From assembly GCA_018268415.1 (NCBI GenBank), contig JAFDWO010000043.1, positions 40,399 to 104,398 on the forward strand: a stretch of DNA of 64,000 nucleotides. The letters run 5' to 3'. Below, piece by piece: positions 49,654 to 57,764 of this stretch. How positions within the stretch are numbered: the stretch's first letter is position 1; each line of letters starts with the position of its first letter. This stretch comes from Actinomycetota bacterium (GTDB lineage Bacteria; Actinomycetota; Thermoleophilia; Solirubrobacterales; 70-9). A program made the position numbers and the translations under genes. Below the pieces are notes generated by a model. That model was not told the DNA's origin, searched no databases, and saw only the letters and a list, made by a program, of their open reading frames with translations.

Positions 49654-50400
49654 CTATTCGCCGGCAAGGCGGCGCAGGTCGCGAACCAGCAGCAGGTGCT
49701 TCAGGTGGCTGACGGTCGCGGCCAGGCTTTCCAGGCTCTGCAGCGCCTCTTTGCGCCGCTCCGGGTTGCGGGAGCGCAGCGACGGCCCCAGCAGCGCTTC
49801 GAGCAGCTGCGCCTCGCGATCGGCGGAGGAGCGGAAGATCCGCAGGTTGCGCGCGCCGACACCAACCCGTGACAGTTCGTTGGCGGCGCGGACGATCTCG
49901 CGGTCGGTCTCGTCGTAGACGGTCCGGCCGTCACGTTTCTCCGGCTGGACGATGCCGAACCCTTCCAGCTCGGAGACGAGCTCCTCGCGGGCACCGGTCT
50001 CCTCGACGATCTCTTCCAGGCTCAGGTAGGTGCGCGAGGTGTCGACCAGGATCGCCCGCCGCACCGCGCCCGCCGGTTTGCGCTCACCTTCGCCGCCGAA
50101 GCCGATGTCGTTGCCGGCGGCGAGCTCCTGGCGGATCACCCGCAGCGGCAGGAACTCGTCACGCTGCAGGCGCAGGATCGTCCGCAACCGCTCGACGTCG
50201 GACTGGCTGTAGAGGCGGTAGCCGCCCGAGGTCCGCCGCGGATTCAGCAGCTTCTGGTCCTCCAGATAACGGATCTTCGAGATCGAGACGTCGTCGAATT
50301 CGCTCTGCAGGATCTTGCAGACGGCACCGATCGTGAGCGCCTTGCGGGGACGAGAGGCTGAATCCGGCGTGCGCCGGGCGGAATCGGGGACGGAGGCCAT
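49654..50400 (-). CDS. MerR-family regulator, FtsR-like
   Basis: 248 residues. The MerR winged helix is LTIGAVCKILQSEFDDVSIS, then IRYLEDQKLLNPRRTSGGYR. The long C terminus (VYDETDREIVRAANELSRVG) is typical of the actinobacterial FtsR proteins that sit beside garA and control ftsZ. Here too it overlaps a GarA-like FHA gene by 1 nt (TGATG), with pgsA nearby, as in mycobacteria. The FtsR call is made from similarity and synteny. Confidence 0.85.
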   Translation of the reverse strand: MASVPDSARRTPDSASRPRKALTIGAVCKILQSEFDDVSISKIRYLEDQKLLNPRRTSGGYRLYSQSDVERLRTILRLQRDEFLPLRVIRQELAAGNDIGFGGEGERKPAGAVRRAILVDTSRTYLSLEEIVEETGAREELVSELEGFGIVQPEKRDGRTVYDETDREIVRAANELSRVGVGARNLRIFRSSADREAQLLEALLGPSLRSRNPERRKEALQSLESLAATVSHLKHLLLVRDLRRLAGE

Positions 50401-50876
50401 CAGCGCTCCAGGTAGGAAAGCTTGTACTTGCCGATCTGGATCTCGTCACCGTCGGCGAGGCGGTGGGACTCGATCCGCCGCCGGTTCACGTAGGTGCCGT
50501 TCAGCGAACCGAGATCGTCGATGTAGAAGCCGTCGCGGCGCCGCACCAGGAGCGCGTGGTTGCGCGACACGGTGACGTCATCCAGGAAGACCCCGGCGTC
50601 GGGACTGCGCCCGATCGAGGTGCGGTCGTCGTCGACCGAAAAACTCTCACCGGCCCGCCCACCGCCCGCCCGGATGACCAGCGCCGCGCCCGATTCCTCG
50701 ACCACCTCGTCGATGTCGACCGGCTGCATATCGCCGGTCTCGTCGACCCGGTAGGTCATCGTCGTCGGTTCCTCTTTGCTCTCTGCCGGGCCACCCAGGT
50801 AGGCGCCGCATTTCTGGCAATAGTTGGCGCCCTCGGGGTTGGCGAATCCGCACTCCGGGCAGTGCACGGCAGACAT
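50400..50876 (-). CDS. FHA-domain protein, GarA-like, with N-terminal zinc ribbon
   Basis: 158 residues. An N-terminal zinc ribbon (CPECG and CQKCG, residues 6-23) precedes EEPTTMTYRV, a double-Thr motif at the place where GarA carries its PknB/PknG phosphorylation site. The FHA domain shows TSIGRSPDAGVFLDD, SRNHALL and DLGSLNGTYVN. GarA binds its own phospho-Thr and switches control of glutamate/2-oxoglutarate metabolism. The zinc ribbon is an added feature. It is coupled to the merR gene. Confidence 0.9.
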   Translation of the reverse strand: MSAVHCPECGFANPEGANYCQKCGAYLGGPAESKEEPTTMTYRVDETGDMQPVDIDEVVEESGAALVIRAGGGRAGESFSVDDDRTSIGRSPDAGVFLDDVTVSRNHALLVRRRDGFYIDDLGSLNGTYVNRRRIESHRLADGDEIQIGKYKLSYLER

Positions 50877-50890
50877 CGGCGAGCCTCCGG

Positions 50891-51151
50891 CTAGGCGGGC
50901 GGGTCCTCGCCCTGGGCCTTGCCCGCGAGGATGTTCGTCAGTTGCTCGACATCGTCACCGGAGATGAGCGAGTCGCCCCGCTCACGCTTTTGGCGCAGGC
51001 GGTTGACCAGCTCGGCGCGCAGGATGTCGATTTTCCCGTGCAGCACGCGGCGCTTGTAGGAGATCTCGTTCTCCTCCGCGGTCAGGTTGTCGATCAGGTC
51101 CTTCAGCTCTTTGTCGCCGAGCGAACCGAGATCCGGAAAGGTGTCCTCCAT
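50891..51151 (-). CDS. RsiG-like short coiled-coil protein (putative c-di-GMP-responsive anti-sigma factor)
   Basis: 86 residues, mostly helical. ISYKRRVLHGKIDILRAELV matches RsiG/AmfC proteins, which hold the sigma factor WhiG when bound to c-di-GMP. The ligand motif E-x3-S-x2-R-x3-Q-x3-D is present once, as E27-S31-R34-H38-D42, with His replacing Gln. Single-motif RsiG proteins act as homodimers in Rubrobacter, which this resembles. The partner sigma is not in the window. The ATG has an AAGGAG site. Confidence 0.8.
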   Translation of the reverse strand: MEDTFPDLGSLGDKELKDLIDNLTAEENEISYKRRVLHGKIDILRAELVNRLRQKRERGDSLISGDDVEQLTNILAGKAQGEDPPA

Positions 51152-51207
51152 CGTGCTCCTTGTCGAGAGATTGGGCCGGCCGCACCGCCGGATTTCCGCG
51201 GAAGGGC

Positions 51208-51248
51208 AGTATAGATCGCCCGACCAAAAGGTTCAACCGCAGGTTGAA
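51208..51248 (-). promoter_or_regulatory. Promoter of rsiG-FHA-merR with a 7-bp inverted repeat over the -35
   Basis: On the minus strand TTGAAC (51236-51231), a 17-nt spacer and TATACT (51213-51208) give the best sigma70-type promoter in the window. TTCAACCGCAGGTTGAA (51232-51248) is a perfect inverted repeat covering the -35, probably an operator. The leader is about 50 nt. Confidence 0.75.
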
Positions 51249-51291
51249 GGTTTTTCGAGGCTGCGCGACGCCCGTGGAGGCGGCGCGCGCC

Positions 51292-51939
51292 TCAACCCTC
51301 ATTCTCCACCGAGCGTTGCATACGCACCCCGCGGATGCCGTCGCGCGCGTAGAGGACGGTCGCGATCAGAGCCATCGCCAGGCCGAAGAGCAGGAACGCG
51401 GTCGGCACCCAGCCCGCGAACACCATCGCGAAGAAGATCCCGGCCATGATCCAGAAGACGGCGATCCGGCCGGGCCAGTTGATCGCGATGTCCACTCCGT
51501 GGCGCAGGCCGTACTCGGCGAGGCCGAGCATCACCAGTTCGCGCAGCGCGAGGACGAGGAGCGCCCAGCGAGGCAGCAGCTCGAAGCTCCAGCAGACGAC
51601 GGCGCCGGAGATCACGGTCAGCCGGTCGATGAAGGGGTCCATCAGGGCCCCCATGCGGCTGTACTGGCCGGTGACCCGGGCGAGGAACCCGTCGAGATAG
51701 TCGCCTGCGGCGATCAGCCAGTAGATGGTCGCGGCGGCGGCCGAGCGCCCGTCGCCGGACGAGTAGGCGAGGACCAGGAAGACCGGGATGCCCGCGAGCC
51801 GCAGGTAGCCGATGAAGTTGGGGATCGTCCACGGGTGCAGCGGCTCCCCGGAACGGGTCTGGCGCGGTTTGGGACCGCTGCGGTCGAGCCCGAAGAGTCG
51901 GCGAACCCGGCCCCGCCCGAACGGATCGACGTCAGTCAT
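51292..51939 (-). CDS. pgsA: CDP-alcohol phosphatidyltransferase (PgsA-like)
   Basis: 215 residues from ATG 51939 (TTG 51945 is possible). The family signature D-x2-D-G-x2-A-R-x8-G-x3-D-x3-D is exact in GDYLDGFLARVTGQ and SRMGALMDPFID. About five TM helices are present. It joins CDP-diacylglycerol to a small alcohol, most likely glycerol-3-phosphate; a cardiolipin synthase-like role is possible. CdsA, which makes CDP-diacylglycerol, is encoded 5 kb away in the same gene direction. Confidence 0.88.
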   Translation of the reverse strand: MTDVDPFGRGRVRRLFGLDRSGPKPRQTRSGEPLHPWTIPNFIGYLRLAGIPVFLVLAYSSGDGRSAAAATIYWLIAAGDYLDGFLARVTGQYSRMGALMDPFIDRLTVISGAVVCWSFELLPRWALLVLALRELVMLGLAEYGLRHGVDIAINWPGRIAVFWIMAGIFFAMVFAGWVPTAFLLFGLAMALIATVLYARDGIRGVRMQRSVENEG

Positions 51940-51992
51940 GGCCAAGCCCTCGGCGAATCACGCCGAAAACTTAACCTGCGCGGCCTTCTGGC

Positions 51993-52037
51993 CCCTCCCG
52001 CACGGACCCGTCACGGAAGTCCGACCTCCCCCCGTCC
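51993..52037. repeat. Repeat module R4, isolated copy abutting the ispG stop codon
   Basis: A 45-bp copy that ends exactly where the ispG stop (52038-52040) begins. It is the only copy outside the four islands, with no R5 or R6 beside it. Confidence 0.85.
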
Positions 52038-53291
52038 TTACGCCCGCGTGAAGCGGCGTCCCGCGGTGGGGGACGCCTCCTCGTCGAGGAGCACGCGGTC
52101 GGACTCGCCTTTTTCGACGGCTTCCTTCTCCATCGCGGCGATCTTCTCCGGCGTCAGGTCGCCGGCGTTCTCCTCCTCGATCTTGGCCAGCCAGGCGGCG
52201 CCTTCGCGGGCCTCCGCCTCGTCGACCTCGACCGTGCCGCGATCGAGCGACTTGTCGATCTCTTCGAAGAGCGTGTCGACCAGCTTCGCCTGCGGGACCT
52301 TGCGCAGCGGCTTGCCGCCGGCGAAGATCAGGCCCTCGTTCTTGGCCCCGGCGATGCCGAAGTCGGCGTGGCTGGCCTCGCCGATCCCGTTCACCGCACA
52401 ACCGAGCACGGCGACCTCGACCGGCTCCTCGTAGCCTTCCAGCCGCTGCTCGATCTCGGCGACGACCGAGTCCATGTCGAACTGAAGGCGCCCGCAGGTC
52501 GGACAGGCGATCAGGACCGGACCGCGCTCGCGCAGCCCCAGGGCCTTGAGGATCTCCCAGGCCACCTTGACCTCCTCCTCGGCGTGGAAGGTCGAGAGGC
52601 TGACCCGGATCGTGTCCCCCACCCCGTCGGCGAGCAGCGTCCCCAGCCCAACCGCCGATTTGAGGGCGCCGGACCATTTCGTCCCCGCCTCGGTGATCCC
52701 GAGGTGCAGCGGGTAGGGGATCTTCTCCGCCAGCTGCCGGTTGGCGGCGATCGTGTACGGGACGTTGGTGGACTTGATCGAGACCTTGAAGTTGGTGAAG
52801 TCGAGCCCCTCCATCAATTCGACGAACTCGACGGCGGCGGCGACCAAGGCCTCGACCGGCGCCTCGCGCTCCAGCTCGTGGAGGTGCTTGGGCAGCGACC
52901 CCGAATTGACCCCGATCCGCATCGGCACGTTCCGCCTGTTGGCGAGCTCCGCGACCTCGGCCACTTTCTCCCGGCCACCGATGTTCCCCGGATTGAGCCG
53001 GATGCAGTTCGCTCCGGCTTCGATCGCTTTCAGCGCCAGCGTGTGATTGAAGTGGATGTCGGCGATCACCGGGATCGGCGATTCGGCGACGATCGTCCGC
53101 AGCGCCTCCGCGTCCTGCTCCCGCGGCACCGCGCACCGCACCACGTCCGCCCCCGCGTCCGCGACCTTCCGGATCTGATCCATCGTCGCGGTCAGATTCG
53201 CGGTCTCGGTCTTGGTCATCGTCTGCACCGCAACCGGCGCGCCGCCGCCGATCGGCAGGCTGCCGACGAATATCTGCCGTTTGGAGGCCAT
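52038..53291 (-). CDS. ispG: 4-hydroxy-3-methylbut-2-enyl diphosphate synthase
   Basis: 417 residues. The N-terminal TIM barrel (GAPVAVQTMTKTETANL, RCAVPREQDAEALR) and the C-terminal iron-sulfur part with CPTCGRL, LGCAVNGIGE and KNEGLIFAGGK carry the three cluster cysteines and the Glu ligand. It performs the sixth MEP-pathway step to isoprenoids. dxr, two genes upstream in the same direction, encodes the second step. A TAACCT -10 lies 6 nt before the ATG (53298-53303). The 3' end abuts repeat R4. Confidence 0.96.
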   Translation of the reverse strand: MASKRQIFVGSLPIGGGAPVAVQTMTKTETANLTATMDQIRKVADAGADVVRCAVPREQDAEALRTIVAESPIPVIADIHFNHTLALKAIEAGANCIRLNPGNIGGREKVAEVAELANRRNVPMRIGVNSGSLPKHLHELEREAPVEALVAAAVEFVELMEGLDFTNFKVSIKSTNVPYTIAANRQLAEKIPYPLHLGITEAGTKWSGALKSAVGLGTLLADGVGDTIRVSLSTFHAEEEVKVAWEILKALGLRERGPVLIACPTCGRLQFDMDSVVAEIEQRLEGYEEPVEVAVLGCAVNGIGEASHADFGIAGAKNEGLIFAGGKPLRKVPQAKLVDTLFEEIDKSLDRGTVEVDEAEAREGAAWLAKIEEENAGDLTPEKIAAMEKEAVEKGESDRVLLDEEASPTAGRRFTRA

Positions 53292-53297
53292 GCCTGA

Positions 53298-53303
53298 AGG
53301 TTA
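53298..53303 (-). promoter_or_regulatory. -10 element of ispG
   Basis: TAACCT on the minus strand, 6 nt before the ATG, in the 30-bp gap after rseP. Confidence 0.6.
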
Positions 53304-53321
53304 TCCGGGACGCCCCGCGGA

Positions 53322-54428
53322 CTATTTCGAGACGTTGAAGCCTTCGCCGGTGATGCGGCCGATGTCGTTGGAGACGCCGATCACCATCAGCATCAGGACG
53401 AGGGCGAAGCCGATGATCGTGGCGCGCTCCATCACGCGGACCGAGACGGGCTTGCCGCGGCGGAGTTTCTCGACGATCGCCCAGAAGATGTGGCCGCCGT
53501 CGAGGGGCAGGATCGGGACCAGGTTGATCAGGCCGAGGGAGAGGCTGACCAGGGCCAGAAGCAGAAAGGACTCGCGCCAGCCTTTGTTGACCGCTTCGTG
53601 GCCGACGTCACTGATGCCCACGACGCTGGAGATTTCCTTGCGCTTTTCGGATTCGAAGATGTGGGCGAAGACGGAGCCGGTTTTGCTGATGACTTCTCCC
53701 ATGATGCCGAGCGAGTGGTCCGCCGATTCGCCGGTGCTGACCGGGCTCCACTGGCCGTCGGCGCTCCACGCGATCCCCATCAGCATCCGGCCTTCTTTGG
53801 CGTCGTAGTGCGGGACGACGTTGACGGTCCGCAACCGGCCGTCGCGCCGGATGGTCAGTGCGACCGGCGTCGATGCGGCGCAGCCGTTGGTCGGCGTCCC
53901 CGCGCATTCGTGGGATCGGACCTGTTCGCCGAATTTTTCGATCCGGGCGACGCCGCTCAGGTCGCGATAGGAGTGACCATCGACCGCGACGATCCGGTCG
54001 CCCTTCTGCAGAACCTTGGCCGCTCCTGAGCCTTTGCTCGTTTCGCCGACCACCGGCTTCGAGTCCTGCAGGCCGCCGATCTTGAAGACGGCGAAAAGGA
54101 TCACGAAAGCGAGGACGATGTTGACCGCCGGGCCGGCCGCGGCGACGACGATCCGCTTCCATACCTTCTGCCGGTGGTAGGCGCGGTGCTCTTCCCCCGG
54201 AGGCATCTCTTCCTCCGGGTTCATCCCGTTGATCTTCACGTAGCCGCCGAGCGGGATCGCCTTGATCCCGTACTCGGTCTCACCGCGCTTGAACGACCAG
54301 AGCGTCGGACCGAAGAAGAGGAAGAAGCCTTCGACCCGCATCCCGGTCGCCTTGGCCGCGACGAAATGGCCCGCCTCGTGGAGGAGGATCAGGAGGCAGA
54401 AGCCGAGGAAGACGTAGACCCAGCTCAC
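53322..54428 (-). CDS. rseP: Site-2 (M50) membrane zinc protease, RseP family
   Basis: 368 residues with four TM segments. The zinc motif HEAGH is at residues 17-21 in LILLHEAGHFVAAK, and the third ligand is in LVPILPLDGGHIFWA. A PDZ-like extracytoplasmic domain lies between (about 125-255). It cuts membrane-bound substrates such as anti-sigma factors. The GTG start overlaps the dxr stop by 4 nt (GTGA). The dxr-rseP-ispG order is typical of actinobacteria. Confidence 0.94.
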   Translation of the reverse strand: MSWVYVFLGFCLLILLHEAGHFVAAKATGMRVEGFFLFFGPTLWSFKRGETEYGIKAIPLGGYVKINGMNPEEEMPPGEEHRAYHRQKVWKRIVVAAAGPAVNIVLAFVILFAVFKIGGLQDSKPVVGETSKGSGAAKVLQKGDRIVAVDGHSYRDLSGVARIEKFGEQVRSHECAGTPTNGCAASTPVALTIRRDGRLRTVNVVPHYDAKEGRMLMGIAWSADGQWSPVSTGESADHSLGIMGEVISKTGSVFAHIFESEKRKEISSVVGISDVGHEAVNKGWRESFLLLALVSLSLGLINLVPILPLDGGHIFWAIVEKLRRGKPVSVRVMERATIIGFALVLMLMVIGVSNDIGRITGEGFNVSK

Positions 54429-55570
54429 GCGGGGGTCAACTCCCCGACGAGGGCGGCGGCACGGCGGCGCGCCTCGGCGTCGGCGGCGAAGAGGTCGTCG
54501 AAGTGGCCGACGGGCCGGCCGGGCATCGCCTCGAGCGTCCGCTCGATCACCGCCGCGATCCCGGTGAAGGGGATCTCCCCGGCGAGGAAGGCGGCGACCG
54601 CGACCTCGTCGGCGGCGTTGAGGACGGTAGGAGCCGTCCCGCCCGTGCGGCCCGCCTCCAGCGCCAGGCGCAGGCAGGCGAAGGTGTCTGGGTCGGGCTC
54701 CTCGAAGGTGAGCGCGCCGACCGCCGCCAGGTCGAGCCGCGGCACGTCGACCGGCGCCCGGTCCGGGAAGTGCAACGCGTAGGAGATCGGCACCCGCATG
54801 TCCGGATAGCCGAGGTGGGCGAGCGTCGAGCCGTCGACCAGTTGGATCAACGAGTGGACCAGCGACTGCGGGTGGACGACGACGTCGATCCGTTCGAAGG
54901 GGACGCCGAAGAGGTGGTGGGCCTCGATCACCTCGAAGCCCTTGTTCATCAGCGTTGCCGAGTCGACCGTGATCCGACCGCCCATCTTCCAGGTCGGATG
55001 GGCGAGAGCGTCGGCGACGCTGACGTCCTCGAGATCGGTACGACCGCGGAAGGGGCCGCCGGAGGCGGTGACGACGAGGCGCTCGACGGTGCCCGGCGCC
55101 TCGGCACCGATCAGCTGGTGGAGCGCCGAGTGCTCGGAGTCGACCGGCAGCAGGCGCGCTCCGGTGGCCTCGGCGAGCGCCATCACCAGCTCCCCGCCGA
55201 GCACCAGGCTCTCCTTGTTGGCGAGCGCGACGTCAATGCCGGCGGTCAGCGCCACCACGGTCGAGGCGAGCCCGGCGGCACCGACGATGCCGTTCAGGAC
55301 GAGATCAGGTTCGACCGCCCCGATCAGCTCCCGTACGCCCTCCTCGCCGGCGAGCACGCGCCCGTCCCAGGCCTCCCCGGCACGCGCCGCGGCATCGCGA
55401 TCGGCCAGGGCGATGACCCCGACCCCCTGCTCCCGCGCCTGCGCCACGGTCGTCTCCCAGCCGCGCCCGGCAGCCAGGCCTATGGCCCGCAGGTCGGGCG
55501 ACGCCGCGATCACCTCGAGCGCCTGGGTCCCGATTGATCCCGTCGAGCCGAGTATCAGCACGTTCCTCAT
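54425..55570 (-). CDS. dxr: 1-deoxy-D-xylulose-5-phosphate reductoisomerase
   Basis: 381 residues. NADPH loop LGSTGSIGTQALEVI at the start, then ANKESLVLGGEL, VDSEHSALHQL, ASGGPFRGR and HPTWKMGGRITVDSATLMNK, all Dxr signatures. It makes MEP from DXP. It is coupled to rseP by a 4-nt overlap. A TATCCT -10 candidate lies 9 nt before the ATG (55580-55585). Confidence 0.97.
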   Translation of the reverse strand: MRNVLILGSTGSIGTQALEVIAASPDLRAIGLAAGRGWETTVAQAREQGVGVIALADRDAAARAGEAWDGRVLAGEEGVRELIGAVEPDLVLNGIVGAAGLASTVVALTAGIDVALANKESLVLGGELVMALAEATGARLLPVDSEHSALHQLIGAEAPGTVERLVVTASGGPFRGRTDLEDVSVADALAHPTWKMGGRITVDSATLMNKGFEVIEAHHLFGVPFERIDVVVHPQSLVHSLIQLVDGSTLAHLGYPDMRVPISYALHFPDRAPVDVPRLDLAAVGALTFEEPDPDTFACLRLALEAGRTGGTAPTVLNAADEVAVAAFLAGEIPFTGIAAVIERTLEAMPGRPVGHFDDLFAADAEARRRAAALVGELTPA

Positions 55571-55579
55571 CAGTTAAAG

Positions 55580-55585
55580 AGGATA
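55580..55585 (-). promoter_or_regulatory. Probable -10 element of dxr
   Basis: TATCCT on the minus strand, 9 nt before the ATG; leader of 1-3 nt. Confidence 0.5.
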
Positions 55586-55606
55586 CGGAGCGCACCTTCC
55601 GACTCT

Positions 55607-55780
55607 TTAAAAGCGCCGAGGAGGACCCTCCTCGGGTGGCAAGATCCCTTCGTCGCGCAGCCGCGCGACGAGCGCTCGCTTTCTCGCAATCGATGCGCGC
55701 ACTTTCTCGGCCAGGTAGTCCATCCGTTCACGTCGAGCCCGAATCTCCTCGGGAGTCGATCGCCGTCTCTCAGTTGCCAT
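55607..55780 (-). CDS. Small hypothetical protein, 57 residues
   Basis: Not recognised. A highly charged, helical Arg/Glu-rich peptide (STPEEIRARRERMDYLAEKV, then LVARLRDEGILPPEEG). It starts at ATG 55780 inside the end of another tiny frame, overlapping by 11 nt. The two could be a coupled pair. Amino-acid composition looks like a real protein, but there is no family evidence. Confidence 0.45.
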   Translation of the reverse strand: MATERRRSTPEEIRARRERMDYLAEKVRASIARKRALVARLRDEGILPPEEGPPRRF

Positions 55781-55874
55781 AACCGTTCTCCTTTGCCCAG
55801 TCCTGTAGATCATGGACTTCATCCATGAGGTCCAGGACCAGCTCCTCGAAGTCCGCGTTTCCGGCCGCTGCCAT
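55770..55874 (-). CDS. Small hypothetical protein, 34 residues
   Basis: Not recognised. The frame from ATG 55874 encodes a short acidic helix (NADFEELVLDLMDEVHDLQD) and ends WAKENGYGN. It overlaps the next small frame by 11 nt. A longer frame extends upstream to about 56003 but looks non-coding there. Confidence 0.35.
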   Translation of the reverse strand: MAAAGNADFEELVLDLMDEVHDLQDWAKENGYGN

Positions 55875-56103
55875 CCCCCTGCGCCCTGATGCCGCCGGTA
55901 CCCAGTTCGGTGAAGCCACGGTTGTGCATTGCGAGAACGAGTGCCATCGTCGCCAGACAGAGGCCCAAGAACACCGCCGCGCCGACCTCGACCCGGTAGA
56001 CAACAGTTGCTCATCGCACCACCAACAGCTCGATCAACCTCCGACGCCTCATGGCAGCGACGGTACGGGGGCGTCCTGGCTAGGTCAAGGAATGTGACGA
56101 GAC
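55875..56103 (-). other. Gap between cdsA and the two small frames, with a possible relic of a small membrane gene
   Basis: A minus-strand frame from ATG 56052 reads 13 codons, meets TGA at about 56013-56011, then stays open to 55819. It encodes a TM-like stretch (EVGAAVFLGLCLATMALVLA) after the stop. This could be a broken small membrane protein gene or chance. No other feature was seen. Confidence 0.25.
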
Positions 56104-57081
56104 TCAGTACACGAGCGCTACGGCCAGGTAATAGCCGACGACGACGGTGAAGAGGACGGCGTCGAGACGGTCGAGGATGCCGCCGTGGGGGCCGAAGAGG
56201 GAGCCCGTGTCCTTTTTGCCGAGGTCTCGCTTCAGCATCGACTCGAAGAGGTCGCCGACGGGGGCGATGGCGGCCACGGCGGCACCCATGATCAGGGCGT
56301 CGGTTCCGGAAAGCCAGTTCTGGTAGAGCCCGGCGAACCAGAAGCCCATCGTGCCGATGATGAAGCCGCCGACCAGGCCCTCCACGGTCTTGTTCGGTGA
56401 CAGGGACGGGGCGATCTTGTGGCTGCCGAACATGCGGCCCGTGGCGTAGGCCGCCGTGTCGGTGACGAAGGTGCCAACCAGCACGTCGATCAGGAGCGCC
56501 GCGCCGTGGTTGGGCAGGTCGCGCAGGAAGACGGCGTGGGCGAGCGGGATGCCGATCCAGACGACGCCGAGCATCGTCACCCCCATCGAGACCGTCGAGC
56601 CATCGCGGTGACGCGCGTCGGCGGCAAAGGCGAAGAGCACCGGGAAGGACGCGGCGAAGACCAACAGCACGCTGTAGGAGGTGCCGAAGTGGGCGGCCAC
56701 GACCAGTGCCGTCACGGCCCCGTAGGCGGGGATCGCCAGCGGCCGCGTCGCGTTCGCCATCTGGAGGTACTCGCGCAGGCAGAGCGCGCCGATCGCGACC
56801 ATCGCCAGCGTGAACACGATGCTGGGCGTGACGATGATCGCGATCGCGAACGCGATCGCCGGCACCGCGACGAGGATCCGCCGCGCCGTCTCGCCGCCAC
56901 CACCGCCGCCGCGTCCGCGGCGGGGCTGCTTGCGGGGCTCGCCGCCACCGCGCCGCCGTTTGCGCCCTTTGCGGCGGCGATTCGGGCGCTCGCGGCGGCG
57001 GGCGGGCGGCTCCTCGAACGGCTCGGGCTCCGGCTCCGCCGCCCGTTCTTCGAACATCTCTTCTTCGAAGAAGTCGCTCAT
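56104..57081 (-). CDS. cdsA: Phosphatidate cytidylyltransferase
   Basis: 325 residues from ATG 57081, which overlaps the uppS stop (TGATG). A charged N-terminal extension of about 85 residues (acidic then Arg/Lys/Gly-rich) precedes eight or so TM helices. The family signature is exact: SMLKRDLGKKDTGSLFGPHG, then GILDRLDA. It makes CDP-diacylglycerol for phospholipid synthesis, including the PgsA reaction. The long basic tail could bind anionic lipids or RNA (inference). Confidence 0.95.
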   Translation of the reverse strand: MSDFFEEEMFEERAAEPEPEPFEEPPARRRERPNRRRKGRKRRRGGGEPRKQPRRGRGGGGGGETARRILVAVPAIAFAIAIIVTPSIVFTLAMVAIGALCLREYLQMANATRPLAIPAYGAVTALVVAAHFGTSYSVLLVFAASFPVLFAFAADARHRDGSTVSMGVTMLGVVWIGIPLAHAVFLRDLPNHGAALLIDVLVGTFVTDTAAYATGRMFGSHKIAPSLSPNKTVEGLVGGFIIGTMGFWFAGLYQNWLSGTDALIMGAAVAAIAPVGDLFESMLKRDLGKKDTGSLFGPHGGILDRLDAVLFTVVVGYYLAVALVY

Positions 57082-57749
57082 CAGCGTCCCCCGAAGCGCC
57101 GGCGGCGTTCCGCGAACTCCGCCAGCGAGCGCTCGAACGCCGCCCGGTCGAAGTCCGGCCACAGCTCCTCCGCGAACACCAGCTCCGCGTAGGCGCACTG
57201 CCACAGCAGGTAGTTGGAGATCCGCTGCTCGCCGCTGGTCCTGATCAAGAGGTCCGGGTCGTGCATGTCGGGCGCGTAGAGATGACGGCGGAAGTCCTCC
57301 TCCGACCCCCCTTCGAAGCTCCGCGCCGCGTCGATGATCTCCGCCCGCCCGCCGTAGTTGAAGGCGATGAAGAGGGTGATGCGATCGTTCCCGGCCGTCT
57401 TCGCTTCCGCCCACTCCATCCGCTCGACGAGATCCGGCGCGACTCCCTCCCGCCGCCCGATGAAGCGCATCCGCACGCCCTCCTGGTCGAGCTCCGGCGT
57501 CTCCCCCAGGATCCGCTCGCCCATCATCGTCATCAGGCCGCCGACCTCCTCGGCCGAGCGCGACCAGTTCTCGGTCGAGAAGGAGAAGACGGTCAGCTCC
57601 TCGATCCCCAGCTCGACCGCGTCGCGCAGCCGTGCCTTGACCACGTCGGCGCCGGCCCGGTGGCCCTCGATGGTCGACAGGCCGCGCCGTTGCGCCCAGC
57701 GGCCGTTACCGTCGGTGATGATCGCTACGTACTTGGCGGCGGCGCTCAA
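57081..57749 (-). CDS. uppS: Polyprenyl diphosphate synthase (undecaprenyl type, cis)
   Basis: 222 residues. VAIITDGNGRWAQRRGLSTI has the catalytic Asp, FSTENWSR follows, and FAEELWPDF is near the C terminus. All are hallmarks of cis-prenyltransferases that make the lipid carrier for cell-wall synthesis. The start is TTG 57749, 15 nt after the frr stop. It belongs to the rpsB-tsf-pyrH-frr-uppS-cdsA run. Confidence 0.95.
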   Translation of the reverse strand: MSAAAKYVAIITDGNGRWAQRRGLSTIEGHRAGADVVKARLRDAVELGIEELTVFSFSTENWSRSAEEVGGLMTMMGERILGETPELDQEGVRMRFIGRREGVAPDLVERMEWAEAKTAGNDRITLFIAFNYGGRAEIIDAARSFEGGSEEDFRRHLYAPDMHDPDLLIRTSGEQRISNYLLWQCAYAELVFAEELWPDFDRAAFERSLAEFAERRRRFGGR

Positions 57750-57764
57750 CGTGGTGCGCCGCCC

